Assembly (NCBI GenBank): GCA_937951615.1
Contig: CALFBH010000077.1
Span: forward strand, 105,233-169,232
DNA: 64,000 nucleotides
Reading direction: 5' to 3'
Source: an uncultured Saprospiraceae bacterium
Lineage (GTDB): Bacteria > Bacteroidota > Bacteroidia > Chitinophagales > Saprospiraceae
A program made the translations under genes and the position numbers. The notes under the pieces are model-generated. The model worked only from the letters and a program-made list of their open reading frames with translations, ran no database searches and was not told the origin of the DNA. Of the stretch, positions 63,880-64,000 are shown piece by piece (position 1 is the stretch's first letter; each line of letters opens with the position of its first letter).

Positions 63880-64000
63880 TTTGCGCCTTCGCGTCTTTGC
63901 GAGAAAATAGCTTGACATTCTTTGCGCCTTCGCGTCTTTGCGAGAAAATAGCTTGACATTCTTTGCGCCTTCGCGTCTTTGCGAGAAAATAGCTTGACAT
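63880..64000. repeat. 41-bp tandem repeat, three copies, cut by window end
   Basis: Copies start at 63880, 63921 and 63962; unit begins tttgcgccttcgcgtctttg and ends cttgacattc. Copies 1 and 2 are identical; copy 3 is identical as far as visible (39 bases). The cgcaaagacgcgaag core (minus strand) is shared with 33696-33760 and is known from many Bacteroidota intergenic regions. Confidence 0.9.

Noticed and set aside
63880..64000. CRISPR array
   Set aside because: Repeats are directly contiguous with no variable spacers.

Overview
The window looks like chromosome of a free-living Bacteroidota, most likely a Saprospiria relative. Several things support this: secreted proteins with type IX secretion (T9SS) sorting domains, a PorP/SprF-family outer-membrane protein, SprB-type repeats, gingipain-family (C25) peptidases, TSP3 repeats, the Bacteroidota promoter -7 signature TAnnTTTG before some genes, and few Shine-Dalgarno sequences. 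No rRNA, tRNA or CRISPR array was seen. Genus assignment is inference.

Layout. 1-12390 (+): the end of a secreted purple-acid-phosphatase-like protein, followed by two tandem, about 1560-residue C25 peptidases. All three share one C-terminal module of about 240 residues. 12846-19685: housekeeping and transport genes, namely a BaiN/HI0933-type flavoprotein, a transglutaminase-like protein, a FecB/FecCD-type iron-complex uptake pair, TrmH, a VOC protein, an acyl-CoA thioesterase and an esterase. 19930-26438 (+): pyrF, a REP-like repeat block, a broken NTF2-like gene, a YihQ-like GH31 glycosidase, two membrane proteins, a small secreted protein and an orphan ParD antitoxin. 26440-29759: a diheme cytochrome and beta-helix protein pair (the TIGR03806/TIGR03805 pair, function unknown), divergent from a TetR regulator; two identical palindromes lie between them. 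29854-30491: a transposase relic.

30551-44032 (-): envelope and surface block, with a thioredoxin-fold lipoprotein, a TPR protein, a 1395-residue PKD protein with a T9SS type B tail, its PorP/SprF partner, and a 1511-residue SprB-repeat protein with a T9SS type A tail. 44398-47651 (+): a helical protein of unknown function and a TPR histidine kinase, closed by a strong terminator. 47736-56327 (-): M1 peptidase, a two-gene ATPase/TOPRIM defence locus resembling PARIS (ariA/ariB), ribBA, two glycosyltransferases and a GNAT acetyltransferase. 56471-62245 (+): a 1924-residue CheR/multi-PAS/GAF histidine kinase. 62446-63870 (+): SCO-type copper chaperone, cytochrome c and a small secreted protein with overlapping ends. 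The window ends in a 41-bp tandem repeat.

The most interesting points are the PARIS-like locus, the cytochrome/beta-helix pair with its duplicated operator, the shared C-terminal module on three consecutive exported proteins, and short tandem repeats that sit in fixed orientation directly before several start codons. All calls come from reading the sequence and recalled family knowledge; no search was run.
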